Below are positions 6,154 to 12,678 of a DNA stretch of 15,329 nt, piece after piece. The notes under the pieces are model-generated. The model saw only the letters and a list, made by a program, of their open reading frames with translations, was not told the DNA's origin and ran no database searches. The position numbers and the translations under genes were made by a program. Source of the stretch: an uncultured Faecalibacterium sp. GTDB lineage: Bacteria; Bacillota; Clostridia; Oscillospirales; Ruminococcaceae. How positions within the stretch are numbered: position 1 is the first letter of the stretch; each line of letters starts with the position of its first letter. Where the stretch lies: the NCBI GenBank assembly GCA_902463905.1, contig CABQHF010000021.1, forward strand, positions 1 to 15,329, in the 5' to 3' direction.

Positions 6154-6612
6154 TCAGCCGGAGCGATGGCGCGGCGGCAGCGGGATGCTGAGCACCAGCG
6201 AGATGCCCACGGCCAGTGCCACCGCGACCTTGAAGGTGCTGATGCCGTTGGACAACGCCAGTGCGTTGTCGCCCTGAATGAAATAGTAGGCCGTGTAGTA
6301 GATGCCTGCACCCGGCACCAGCGGGAAGATGCCGGAGAGCAGGAACACGGTCACCGGGGTCTTTTGCAGGATGGCGAACACGCGGGTGAGGATGGTGAGG
6401 GGAATCACCGCCAGCAGGCTGGCCGCAGCGGTGTCCAGCCCAAGCATGACGCACAGCTCATACACGAACCAGCCCACGGCACCCACCAGCGCACAGGTGG
6501 GCAGGCTCCGGCGGGGGCAGGCGAACAGGATGGCAAAGCTCAGGGTGCCGGTGCCGGCCAGCAGGAACTGGCCCATCAGCTCCCCGATCTGGGAATTGGT
6601 GAGAGAAATCAT
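6154..6612 (-). CDS. ThrE/YjjB-type exporter subunit (small membrane subunit)
   Basis: This 152-aa protein is nearly all hydrophobic, with about four to five membrane segments, including FAILFACP near the start, the GAVGWFVYEL segment and the LSGIFPLVPGAGIYY motif. The last matches the ThrE_2/DUF3815 half of the threonine/serine exporter family. In Corynebacterium ThrE the two halves are fused; in E. coli the split YjjP-YjjB pair has been linked to succinate export, so the substrate here cannot be named. The ATG overlaps the stop of the upstream partner (ATGA, 6609-6612), showing coupling. A longer frame to 6912 is an overlap with the partner gene. The stop lies 42 bases from the metQNI promoter, and no clear terminator separates them. 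Confidence 0.88.
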   Translation of the reverse strand: MISLTNSQIGELMGQFLLAGTGTLSFAILFACPRRSLPTCALVGAVGWFVYELCVMLGLDTAAASLLAVIPLTILTRVFAILQKTPVTVFLLSGIFPLVPGAGIYYTAYYFIQGDNALALSNGISTFKVAVALAVGISLVLSIPLPPRHRSG

Positions 6613-7400
6613 GCGACCACCACCCCCGTGAGCAGAGAATACAGGCTCAGCACAAGGCCGGTGCCGATGGCGATGCTGGCGGCGATGAGCAGCGCGTCGA
6701 TCATGCGGATGGTGCCGGACAGGTAGTCGCCGTGCACGAAGTCGCGGATGCCCATGGTGAAGGCGATGCCGGGGGTCAGGATCATCAGCGCACCGATGAT
6801 GGCATGGCTGGCCGAGGTATGCAGCGCCTGACACAGCAGGATGCACACCAGTGTGATGAGGGACGCGGTGGTGATCTTCTGGAAGCCGCCGGGCAGGCTG
6901 TACCGCCCGCACAGCAGCAGGTAGCCGCTGGCCGCCAGACCGGCCACGGCGGCAGCGATGGCGCTGCGCAGGTCTCCGCCAAAGATCATGGCAAAGCTGA
7001 ACGCGCCGCCCATGCCGCTGACCAGCTGCACCCAGTCCTTGGGGAAGGGGATGCGCTGGGCGGCCGCCAGACGGTACTCGGCCTCCCCCAGCGACATATT
7101 GGTCTCGGCGATCTCGCGGGAAAGGGCGTTCACCGCCGCCACCCGGCCCAGATGGGTGGTGCGCACCGGCACGTTGCGCACTTCGCTGATCTCTGCGGTG
7201 CCGGCGCTGGCAAAAATGCCGTTGGTCAGTACATAAACATGGAACTCCCGCAGGTGGAAGGAGCGTGCCATGATCTCCATGGTCTGCTCCACCCGGAACA
7301 CTTCCGCACCGTTCTCCAACAGGGTCTGCCCGGCCGCCATGATAAAGTCCATGATGCGGCGGCGCAGTTCTTCGTCGGGATAAGCCTCTCTGCCCTTCAT
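6609..7400 (-). CDS. ThrE/YjjP-type exporter subunit (large subunit)
   Basis: This 263-aa protein belongs to the ThrE_1/DUF1212 family. The N-terminal soluble part holds the family motif NGAEVFRVEQTM at 30-41. The second half, from about residue 125, has several membrane segments rich in Gly and Ala, including GGAFSFAMIFGGD and the ILTPGIAFTMGIRDF segment. It pairs with the overlapping downstream YjjB-type subunit to form one exporter, whose substrate could be amino acids such as threonine/serine or dicarboxylates. The ATG at 7400 is preceded by AAGGAGG with good spacing. The gene's own promoter is not clear; the 60 bases upstream hold only weak -10-like AT-rich sequence. Confidence 0.9.
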   Translation of the reverse strand: MKGREAYPDEELRRRIMDFIMAAGQTLLENGAEVFRVEQTMEIMARSFHLREFHVYVLTNGIFASAGTAEISEVRNVPVRTTHLGRVAAVNALSREIAETNMSLGEAEYRLAAAQRIPFPKDWVQLVSGMGGAFSFAMIFGGDLRSAIAAAVAGLAASGYLLLCGRYSLPGGFQKITTASLITLVCILLCQALHTSASHAIIGALMILTPGIAFTMGIRDFVHGDYLSGTIRMIDALLIAASIAIGTGLVLSLYSLLTGVVVA

Positions 7401-7466
7401 TGCCCGGCCTCCTTGAAAAAATAATATCGTCTTATTCTAACATGCGCGTGCCCGGCGCACAAGAGC

Positions 7467-7498
7467 AAAAAAGAAGAGCGGGGAAAACGCCCCGCCCT
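7467..7498 (-). terminator. Rho-independent terminator of the Eis-like gene
   Basis: On the minus strand AGGGCGGGG (7498-7490) pairs with CCCCGCTCT (7483-7475), with one G-T pair, followed by TC and TTTTTT at 7472-7467. It begins 12 bases after the stop codon of the acetyltransferase gene. Confidence 0.9.
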
Positions 7499-7510
7499 CC
7501 GGAAACCGCA

Positions 7511-8719
7511 TCAGATATAGTCCGAAATATAAGGGATCTTGTGGAACAGCACATCATCCAGCCGCTCCACGGCATCCTCCCGGCCTTCGATGCGCTCCAG
7601 TTCAAACAGACGCTCGGCAGTCTTGTAGCCCAGCAACAGGGTGGAAAGGGTGCCGATGCCCATTTTCAGGTGGTACTCGGCGGGGGCGTCGGTCAGGGCG
7701 CAGCCGCCGTCCGCAAAGCGGATGCGGAAGGTGCGGTCGTTCCAGGGCAGGAGGTTGTCCTCGATCTCCAGTTCGATGCACAGTTCGCCGCCGTCCGGGT
7801 CGCAGGGGTAATCCGCCAGAAAGCTGGCCACATCCACGATACGGCCCATGGCGTAGGGGCGGATGGTCTCCTTGATGTCGCCGTCGTCCATCTCAAAGGC
7901 GATGGGCTCGCTGAAGTAGGTGTTGCCGTGCACCTCGTCGATCATGGAGTCGTGGGCGTGGATGTATTCCCACAGGCCCTTCTGTGCCTCGCGGTTCAGA
8001 TAGATCATTTCCTTAATATGCATGATGTCGTTCTTGATCAGGTACACCATGTAGCCGCAGGGCTTGTCCTTCACATTATAATAGACGGCAACGTTGGTGT
8101 CGTCCTCATCCCAGCGCCAGTATTCCTCCCAGGCCAGTGCATTGCGGAACAGGCATCCGTGGGTGATGGAGGCAAAGTGGGAGTGCAGCTCGTGGAACTC
8201 GGTGTTGTCCCAGGCGACACGCCGCACATAGCCGGGTGCCGATACCTTGGTGGGGATCTGCCGGTCCTTGATGTTGTAAGAGATCTTATTGGAGATGATC
8301 TCCCACCCCAAATGATGGTACAGCGGGATGGAGTAGGGGTAGAGCAGTGCAAAACTCTTGCCCTCCCGGTGCATCTGGGTCAGCCCCTGGATCATGAGCC
8401 GCTTCATGATGCCGTTGCCGGTGTACTCCGGGTAGGTGCACACGCTGGTCACGAAGCCCACATGGTATACGGCATCGTAGATGTTCATTTTCAGCGGGTA
8501 GACCGCGAACTGCGAGACAAGGTTCTCCCCGTCAAAGCAGCCCAGCACATCGGCGCGCTCCAGCACGGGGAACTTGGACTGTTTGATCTCGTCATCCTTC
8601 CAGCCGGTGGCGGTCAGCTCGTCCTCGGTGACCTGGAAGGTGTAGCGCAGCAGGGCATTGTACTGGTCCAGATCATCGGTCTCCAGATAACGATAAGTAT
8701 AATTTTCGGCAGGATTCAT
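7511..8719 (-). CDS. Eis-like GNAT-family N-acetyltransferase
   Basis: This 402-aa protein has the layout of the Eis/COG4552 family: an N-terminal GNAT domain, a second GNAT-like middle part and a C-terminal SCP2-like domain. The acetyl-CoA-binding motif A is visible as VTSVCTYPEYTGNGIMKRLM at about 90-109. The family YxxxPLYHHLGWE-type segment at about 127-140 contains the Tyr that acts as general acid in Eis. Length and C-terminal position match Eis (about 400 aa), whose terminal carboxylate joins catalysis. Characterised Eis proteins acetylate aminoglycosides or protein lysines; the substrate here is unknown, and resistance should not be assumed. The ATG at 8719 has AGAGAGG upstream. It is divergent from the DUF1846 gene and has a good promoter at 8764-8793. 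Confidence 0.88.
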   Translation of the reverse strand: MNPAENYTYRYLETDDLDQYNALLRYTFQVTEDELTATGWKDDEIKQSKFPVLERADVLGCFDGENLVSQFAVYPLKMNIYDAVYHVGFVTSVCTYPEYTGNGIMKRLMIQGLTQMHREGKSFALLYPYSIPLYHHLGWEIISNKISYNIKDRQIPTKVSAPGYVRRVAWDNTEFHELHSHFASITHGCLFRNALAWEEYWRWDEDDTNVAVYYNVKDKPCGYMVYLIKNDIMHIKEMIYLNREAQKGLWEYIHAHDSMIDEVHGNTYFSEPIAFEMDDGDIKETIRPYAMGRIVDVASFLADYPCDPDGGELCIELEIEDNLLPWNDRTFRIRFADGGCALTDAPAEYHLKMGIGTLSTLLLGYKTAERLFELERIEGREDAVERLDDVLFHKIPYISDYI

Positions 8720-8763
8720 GCAAAACTTCCTCTCTGTAAGGTGACTGGTTGCCGAACAAAACC

Positions 8764-8793
8764 ATTATACACCAGCCATATAAAACCGGGCAA
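8764..8793 (-). promoter_or_regulatory. Promoter of the Eis-like gene
   Basis: The minus strand shows TTGCCC at 8793-8788, an 18-base spacer and a perfect TATAAT at 8769-8764. It lies 45 bases before the start codon. Confidence 0.75.
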
Positions 8794-8877
8794 GAACCAT
8801 TTCCACAAAATTCTGCGGCCTGCAGCCCGCCAAACCGCCGCATTTGCCGGAAAAACTGCCCTGCTGTGTATTTTACA

Positions 8878-8906
8878 TTGCACCTGCTTTTTGAGTGTGG
8901 TATACT
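8878..8906 (+). promoter_or_regulatory. Promoter of the DUF1846 gene
   Basis: TTGCAC at 8878-8883, a 17-base spacer and TATACT at 8901-8906, with a TG one base before the -10 (extended -10). Transcription should start near 8913, giving a leader of about 55 bases with a small TGCCGG/CCGGCA hairpin at 8925-8945. Confidence 0.85.
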
Positions 8907-8968
8907 ATGCCTGTTATGGAAAAATGCCGGTGCGGTGTGCCGGCACAGCGATAAGGAAAAGGAAACGA

Positions 8969-10465
8969 ATGATGAAAATTGGATTTGACAACGACAAATA
9001 TCTTGCGATGCAGTCCGAGCATATCCGGGAGCGCATCAAGAAGTTCGACAACAAGCTCTATCTGGAGTTCGGCGGCAAGCTGTTCGACGACTACCACGCC
9101 TCCCGCGTGCTGCCGGGCTTTCAGCCGGACAGCAAGCTGCAGATGCTGCTGCAGCTGAAGGATCAGGCGGAGATTGTCATCGTCATCAGCGCCGAGGACA
9201 TCGTGAGCAACAAGATCCGCGGGGACTATGGCATCACCTATGATCTGGATGTGCTGCGCCTGATCGATGCCTTCCAGGGCGTGGGCCTGTATGTGGGCAG
9301 TGTCTGCGTGACCAAGTACACCGCCGCCCCGGAGGTGGAAGCCTTTGAAAAGCGCCTCAACAGCCTGGGCATCCGCACCTTCCGCCACTACAAGATCGCC
9401 GGTTACCCCAACGATGTGGCGCATATCGTCAGCGACGAGGGCTATGGCCGCAACGACTACATCGAGACCGAACGCCCGCTGGTGGTCATCACGGCCCCCG
9501 GCCCCGGCAGCGGCAAGATGGCCACCTGCCTGTCCCAGCTGTACCACGAGTACAAGCGGGGCGTCAAGGCCGGTTATGCCAAGTTCGAGACCTTCCCCAT
9601 CTGGAACATCCCGCTCAAGCACCCGGTGAACCTGGCCTACGAGGCCGCCACCGCCGACCTGAACGATGTGAACATGATCGACCCCTTCCATCTGGAAGCC
9701 TACGGCGTGACCACCGTCAACTACAACCGCGACATCGAAATCTTCCCGGTGGTGAACGCCATGTTCGAGCTGATCGCCGGCCAGAGCCCCTACAAGAGCC
9801 CCACGGATATGGGCGTGAACATGGCAGGCAACTGCATCGTGGATGACGAAGTCTGCCGCGAGGCCTCTCGCAAGGAGATCGTGCGCCGCTACTTCAAGTG
9901 CCTGTGCCAGCAGAAGATCACCGGCACCGTGCAGGAGACCGAGCGCTACAAGCTGGAGCTGCTGATGAATCAGGCCGGCCTGAGCGTCGGCGGCCGTGCT
10001 GTGGAGCAGCAGGCCCACGCCCGCAGCGAGGCCACCGGCGGCGCGCCTGCAACTGCCATCGAGCTGAGCGACGGCACCGTGATCACCGGCAAGACCGGCC
10101 CCCTGCTGGGCGCGACGGCCAGTGCCCTGATCAACGCCCTCAAGGCGCTGGCAGGCATCCCCCAGGAGACGGACCTCATCAGTGCCGCCTCCATCGAGCC
10201 CATCCAGACCCTCAAGACCAACTATCTGGGCGGCAGGAACCCCCGTCTGCACACCGATGAGATCTTGATCGCTCTGTCCAGCAGCGCCGCCACCAACGAG
10301 CTGGCAGCGGCTGCCCTGCACCAGCTGCCCAACCTCAAGGGCTGCGACGTGCACTCCACCGTGCTGCTGTCCGGCGTGGACACCAGCACCCTGAACCGTC
10401 TGGGCATGTACCTCACCTGCGACCCTGTTTACGAGGAAGAGGATCGCAAGTATCACAAGCAGTAA
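8969..10465 (+). CDS. DUF1846 family protein of unknown function
   Basis: This 498-aa cytoplasmic protein matches DUF1846 (PF08903) along its full length. Recognisable family stretches include KLYLEFGGKLFDDYHASRVLPG at about 29-50, the glycine-rich P-loop-like TAPGPGSGKMATC at 175-187, AGYAKFETFPIWNIPLKHPVN at 201-221, NMIDPFHLEAYGVTTVNYNRDIEIFP at 235-260 and the C-terminal GRNPRLHTDEILIAL. The P-loop-like motif suggests nucleotide or phosphate binding, but no reaction is established. Two ATG codons (8969 and 8972) are possible; AAGGAAAAGG just upstream fits both, and the start at 8972 gives the usual family N-terminus. Very long open frames on the opposite strand and upstream are artefacts of GC-rich codon use. 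The gene is monocistronic, with no obvious terminator before the IS remnant. Confidence 0.93.
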   Translation: MMKIGFDNDKYLAMQSEHIRERIKKFDNKLYLEFGGKLFDDYHASRVLPGFQPDSKLQMLLQLKDQAEIVIVISAEDIVSNKIRGDYGITYDLDVLRLIDAFQGVGLYVGSVCVTKYTAAPEVEAFEKRLNSLGIRTFRHYKIAGYPNDVAHIVSDEGYGRNDYIETERPLVVITAPGPGSGKMATCLSQLYHEYKRGVKAGYAKFETFPIWNIPLKHPVNLAYEAATADLNDVNMIDPFHLEAYGVTTVNYNRDIEIFPVVNAMFELIAGQSPYKSPTDMGVNMAGNCIVDDEVCREASRKEIVRRYFKCLCQQKITGTVQETERYKLELLMNQAGLSVGGRAVEQQAHARSEATGGAPATAIELSDGTVITGKTGPLLGATASALINALKALAGIPQETDLISAASIEPIQTLKTNYLGGRNPRLHTDEILIALSSSAATNELAAAALHQLPNLKGCDVHSTVLLSGVDTSTLNRLGMYLTCDPVYEEEDRKYHKQ

Positions 10466-10505
10466 AGAATCAGACCTGTGAAGGGCTGCTGCTCTCCCAT
10501 ATGAT

Positions 10506-10567
10506 ATGCTCCCCATAGAGTAGACACTCGAAATAACAAAAATTCGAGACTACACTATGGGGAGCAT
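10506..10567 (+). promoter_or_regulatory. Long hairpin that hides the transposase ribosome binding site
   Basis: ATGCTCCCCATAG (10506-10518) pairs with CTATGGGGAGCAT (10555-10567), GTAG (10520-10523) with CTAC (10550-10553) and CTCGAA (10527-10532) with TTCGAG (10543-10548), a total of 23 pairs with small internal loops. The right arm contains GGGGAG at 10559-10564, the ribosome binding site for the ATG at 10572. A transcript that enters from outside the element would fold this region and block translation, a known way for IS elements to avoid activation by read-through. Confidence 0.7.
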
Positions 10568-10571
10568 TATT

Positions 10572-11029
10572 ATGTCAAAACGGACACCAGAAGAGATCAT
10601 CCAATCCGTGGAGCGATACCAACAAAGAGAAACAAGTCAGGGAGCAGAAGCGAAACGGTTAGGAGTAAGCCAACAGTCATTTCAGGATTGGATTAGAAAA
10701 TATGAAACCTTTGGAGAAAAAGTGTTTCGGCGTACAGAGAAACGACGATATTCAAAGGAGCTGAAACTATCTGCTGTACAAGCCTACCTTGACGGAGAAG
10801 AAAGTCAGGCAGCAATCTGTAAAAAGTACGCTCGATCTACGCTGAACACAACGGAGCCTATGGCTACCGCCGAATTGCGGACGAGTACAATGCTGCCCAT
10901 GAAAAACAGTACAACCTGAAACGGTTTTATCGGTTGGTGCATATTGTCGGCCTGCTTGCTGTCATCCGCAGAAAGCGTCCTGCTTATCAGAGATCCACCC
11001 CCGATACCAACGGCGTCAGCATCGTCTAA
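10572..11029 (+). pseudogene. IS3-family transposase remnant (OrfA fused out of frame to an OrfB fragment)
   Basis: From ATG 10572 the OrfA frame reads MSKRTPEEIIQSVERYQQRE, then a helix-turn-helix, AKRLGVSQQSFQDWIRKYE, and a second one, LDGEESQAAICKKY, ending near 10828. At that point the sequence jumps, in another frame, to a typical N-terminal OrfB region: SIYAEHNGAYGYRRIADEY, then KRFYRLVHIVGLLAVIRRKR, stopping at TAA 11027-11029. The OrfA C-terminus, the OrfB start and the whole DDE catalytic domain are missing. The OrfA frame itself runs on as nonsense to 10919. An internal deletion plus 3' truncation explains this. The product cannot be an active transposase, although the DNA-binding OrfA part could still be made. 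Confidence 0.8.
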
Positions 11030-11083
11030 ATTGCCCCGCACCTATGGACTACCGCAGCTTGCTGGATGCTGCATAAAAGAAAA

Positions 11084-11128
11084 CCAGGACCTCATATCGG
11101 AGATCCTGGAGAAAACTTTTTGTTTTTT
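11084..11128 (+). terminator. Terminator at the right end of the IS remnant
   Basis: CCAGGA-c-CTC (11084-11093) pairs with GAG-a-TCCTGG (11100-11109) across a six-base loop, followed by AGAAAACTTTTTGTTTTTTC. The orientation fits transposase transcription; the 3' part of the T-tract lies in the right inverted repeat. Confidence 0.75.
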
Positions 11129-11168
11129 CATCTGTCTACTTGACAGGGAGCGGTTCATTTTTTCTCTT

Positions 11169-12476
11169 TTATCGGTTCATCTGCTGCAGGATCTTTGCAA
11201 TCTCGCTGGTGGTGTAGCCTTCCTTCTGCAGGGCACTTGCAATGGACGTGTCACTCTTGCCCCGGCTGCGCAGCAGTGCCGCCGTGAAGGGCACGACGCT
11301 GCTGCCGTTCAGCGCGTTCGTCCGGGTAGTGCTGGTCGTTCCGGCAGCAGCCTTTTCCGATCTGCCGCCGTTCTTTGCGGCGGCGTTGTTCGCCGCGCGG
11401 CTGGCCTTGGCCTGTGCATTGGACTGCTTGAGCGCCCATTCGCCCTTGGCAATGTTCAGCTTTTCCGAGGTGACACTGTTGTTGAACGCCTGCTGTTTCA
11501 GCGCATCCTGATAGGCGCGCTCGCTGGCTTCGTTCTCATAGCGCTGCTGGGTCAGGCTGTCCTGCCGCTGCTTTTCCTGCATCTGCTGGTTCCACGCCGT
11601 GTCGGCCCGGTCTGCCTCGTAGGCACGGTTGCCCGACACGATGTTGTATCCAGTGTTCAGCAGGCTGCCCGCCAGCGAACCAATGCCGGTGGTGCCGCTG
11701 ATGGCCAGCTGGATCGCGTCCCCGATGACACCCAACACGGTCATGATGCCGTTGAACGCCTGCTGGCGACGGCTGGCCTGTGCCTGTTCCTGGGCCGTGT
11801 AGTAACCGTGCAGCGTGTCCAGCCGGCTCAGATAATCCTGATACTGGCCGTAATCCTGGGCATAGGCGTTGTTGTAGTCCTCGCCCTTCTGCTGCAGCTG
11901 GGTGTAGTAATCCGAGAGCTGCCGGTCATACTGCTCCTGCGCACTCTGCTCCTGCGTGTTCAGCTGATCCAGCTGCGACACCAGATCCTCGCCGCCGCTG
12001 GTGTAGGTATCCAGCGCCAGACTGTACAGGCTGGGAATGGCGTCGTTCAGCGCACCGATCTGCTGCTGGTAGGCCTGCTGTGCCGCGCTGGCGGCGTAGC
12101 TGGAGCCGTAGCCGCCGGTCAGGGCGGCAGCCTGTGCGGCAGCATCGGCACTGGCGTTGTGGGCGTTCTGGGTGTACTGCTGGGCGTACTGCCGGTACAG
12201 CGGGTCCTGCGTATAGCTGTAGGCAAAATTCTCCCGTGCCAGCAGACGGTCCAGCACCTCATTGATGCGGTCCTGGTAGCTGCTCTGGTACGCCTCCGGG
12301 CGCTTGTCCTGCCACTCCTTCAGCGCGTTTGCGGCGTTGGTCACGCTCTGGCCGGGGCGGTAACCGGCCCCTGCCATGGCCTCTTCCACCTGCTGTCGGT
12401 TTTCCAGGCCGCTGGTGTCATAGCCGCTCTGCGCCTCCGGCGCTGCCAGCTCTTCCTCTTTCTTTTTGGTCGCCAT
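11169..12476 (-). CDS. Phage structural protein, Gln/Ala-rich; possible internal virion (ejection) protein
   Basis: This 435-aa protein is unlike the host genes in composition: very rich in Gln, Ala, Tyr and Ser, and mostly helical. Residues 60-160 contain a block, DPLYRQYAQQYTQN followed by AAALTGGYGSSYAASAAQQAY and NDAIPSLYSLALDTY, that I associate with uncharacterised phage proteins of gut Firmicutes. Residues 165-235 look coiled-coil. A hydrophobic, glycine-rich stretch at about 243-276 could insert into a membrane, and the last 30 residues form a short helical domain. In podovirus-like order it comes after the tail-hub gene, where proteins ejected with DNA are usually encoded. The function is inferred from position and composition only. 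ATG 12476 has AAAGGAG upstream. It ends 18 bases from the IS remnant. Confidence 0.7.
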   Translation of the reverse strand: MATKKKEEELAAPEAQSGYDTSGLENRQQVEEAMAGAGYRPGQSVTNAANALKEWQDKRPEAYQSSYQDRINEVLDRLLARENFAYSYTQDPLYRQYAQQYTQNAHNASADAAAQAAALTGGYGSSYAASAAQQAYQQQIGALNDAIPSLYSLALDTYTSGGEDLVSQLDQLNTQEQSAQEQYDRQLSDYYTQLQQKGEDYNNAYAQDYGQYQDYLSRLDTLHGYYTAQEQAQASRRQQAFNGIMTVLGVIGDAIQLAISGTTGIGSLAGSLLNTGYNIVSGNRAYEADRADTAWNQQMQEKQRQDSLTQQRYENEASERAYQDALKQQAFNNSVTSEKLNIAKGEWALKQSNAQAKASRAANNAAAKNGGRSEKAAAGTTSTTRTNALNGSSVVPFTAALLRSRGKSDTSIASALQKEGYTTSEIAKILQQMNR

Positions 12477-12492
12477 GCTCTTCTCCTTTCTT

Positions 12493-12678
12493 TTACAACG
12501 AATTCAACCGGGCGCGCAGCTCCTCCGACAGGTTTTCCACGTCCAGATTGGTCAGTACATACTGCAGTTGTTCCTGCATCTGGTACAGGTAGCTGCGCAG
12601 CGCTCTTGCGTCCTCCGGGTCCATGTTTTCGCTCAACTTCGGCAGACCCAGCCGGTTCAGACCGTTCACACTTGCCAT
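12493..12678 (-). CDS. Small helical phage protein
   Basis: This 61-aa protein has a strongly predicted helix, ALRSYLYQMQEQLQYVLTNLDVENL, in residues 26-50. The pattern of a Tyr-Leu-Tyr helix followed by QLxYVLxNLDxENL resembles a short segment in tail-associated proteins of Clostridia phages. No function can be named; a coiled-coil accessory or assembly factor is possible. ATG 12678 lies inside the 3' end of the upstream 630-aa gene (13-base overlap), with AGGAGG seven bases before it. This overlap points to translational coupling within the phage structural operon. Confidence 0.75.
   Translation of the reverse strand: MASVNGLNRLGLPKLSENMDPEDARALRSYLYQMQEQLQYVLTNLDVENLSEELRARLNSL

Larger units (their letters stand above)
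10508..11151 (+). mobile_element. Degenerate IS3-family insertion element
   Basis: The segment is clearly more AT-rich than both flanks and carries pieces of an IS3-type transposase. Its ends show imperfect inverted repeats. The left end, GCTCCCCATAGAGTAGACAC from 10508, and the reverse complement of the right end, GCTCCCTGTCAAGTAGACAG from 11151, agree at 21 of 29 positions counted by eye, with AGTAGACA shared exactly. The exact outer limits are uncertain and no target duplication is obvious. At about 640 bp it is roughly half the length of a full IS3 element, so it cannot move by itself. It separates the DUF1846 gene from the phage genes. Confidence 0.7.

Noticed and set aside
7511..8719. 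Calling the Eis-like gene an aminoglycoside resistance gene
   Set aside because: Family membership and fold are supported, but substrate specificity in this family varies and cannot be read from the sequence.
7400..8968. Upstream extension of the DUF1846 frame to 7400
   Set aside because: It crosses the divergent Eis-like gene and both promoters; the family N-terminus and ribosome binding site place the start at 8969/8972.
8873..10516. 547-codon minus-strand frame opposite the DUF1846 gene
   Set aside because: The plus strand encodes a full-length known family, and the minus frame gives low-complexity His/Val/Gly-rich protein with no start signal.
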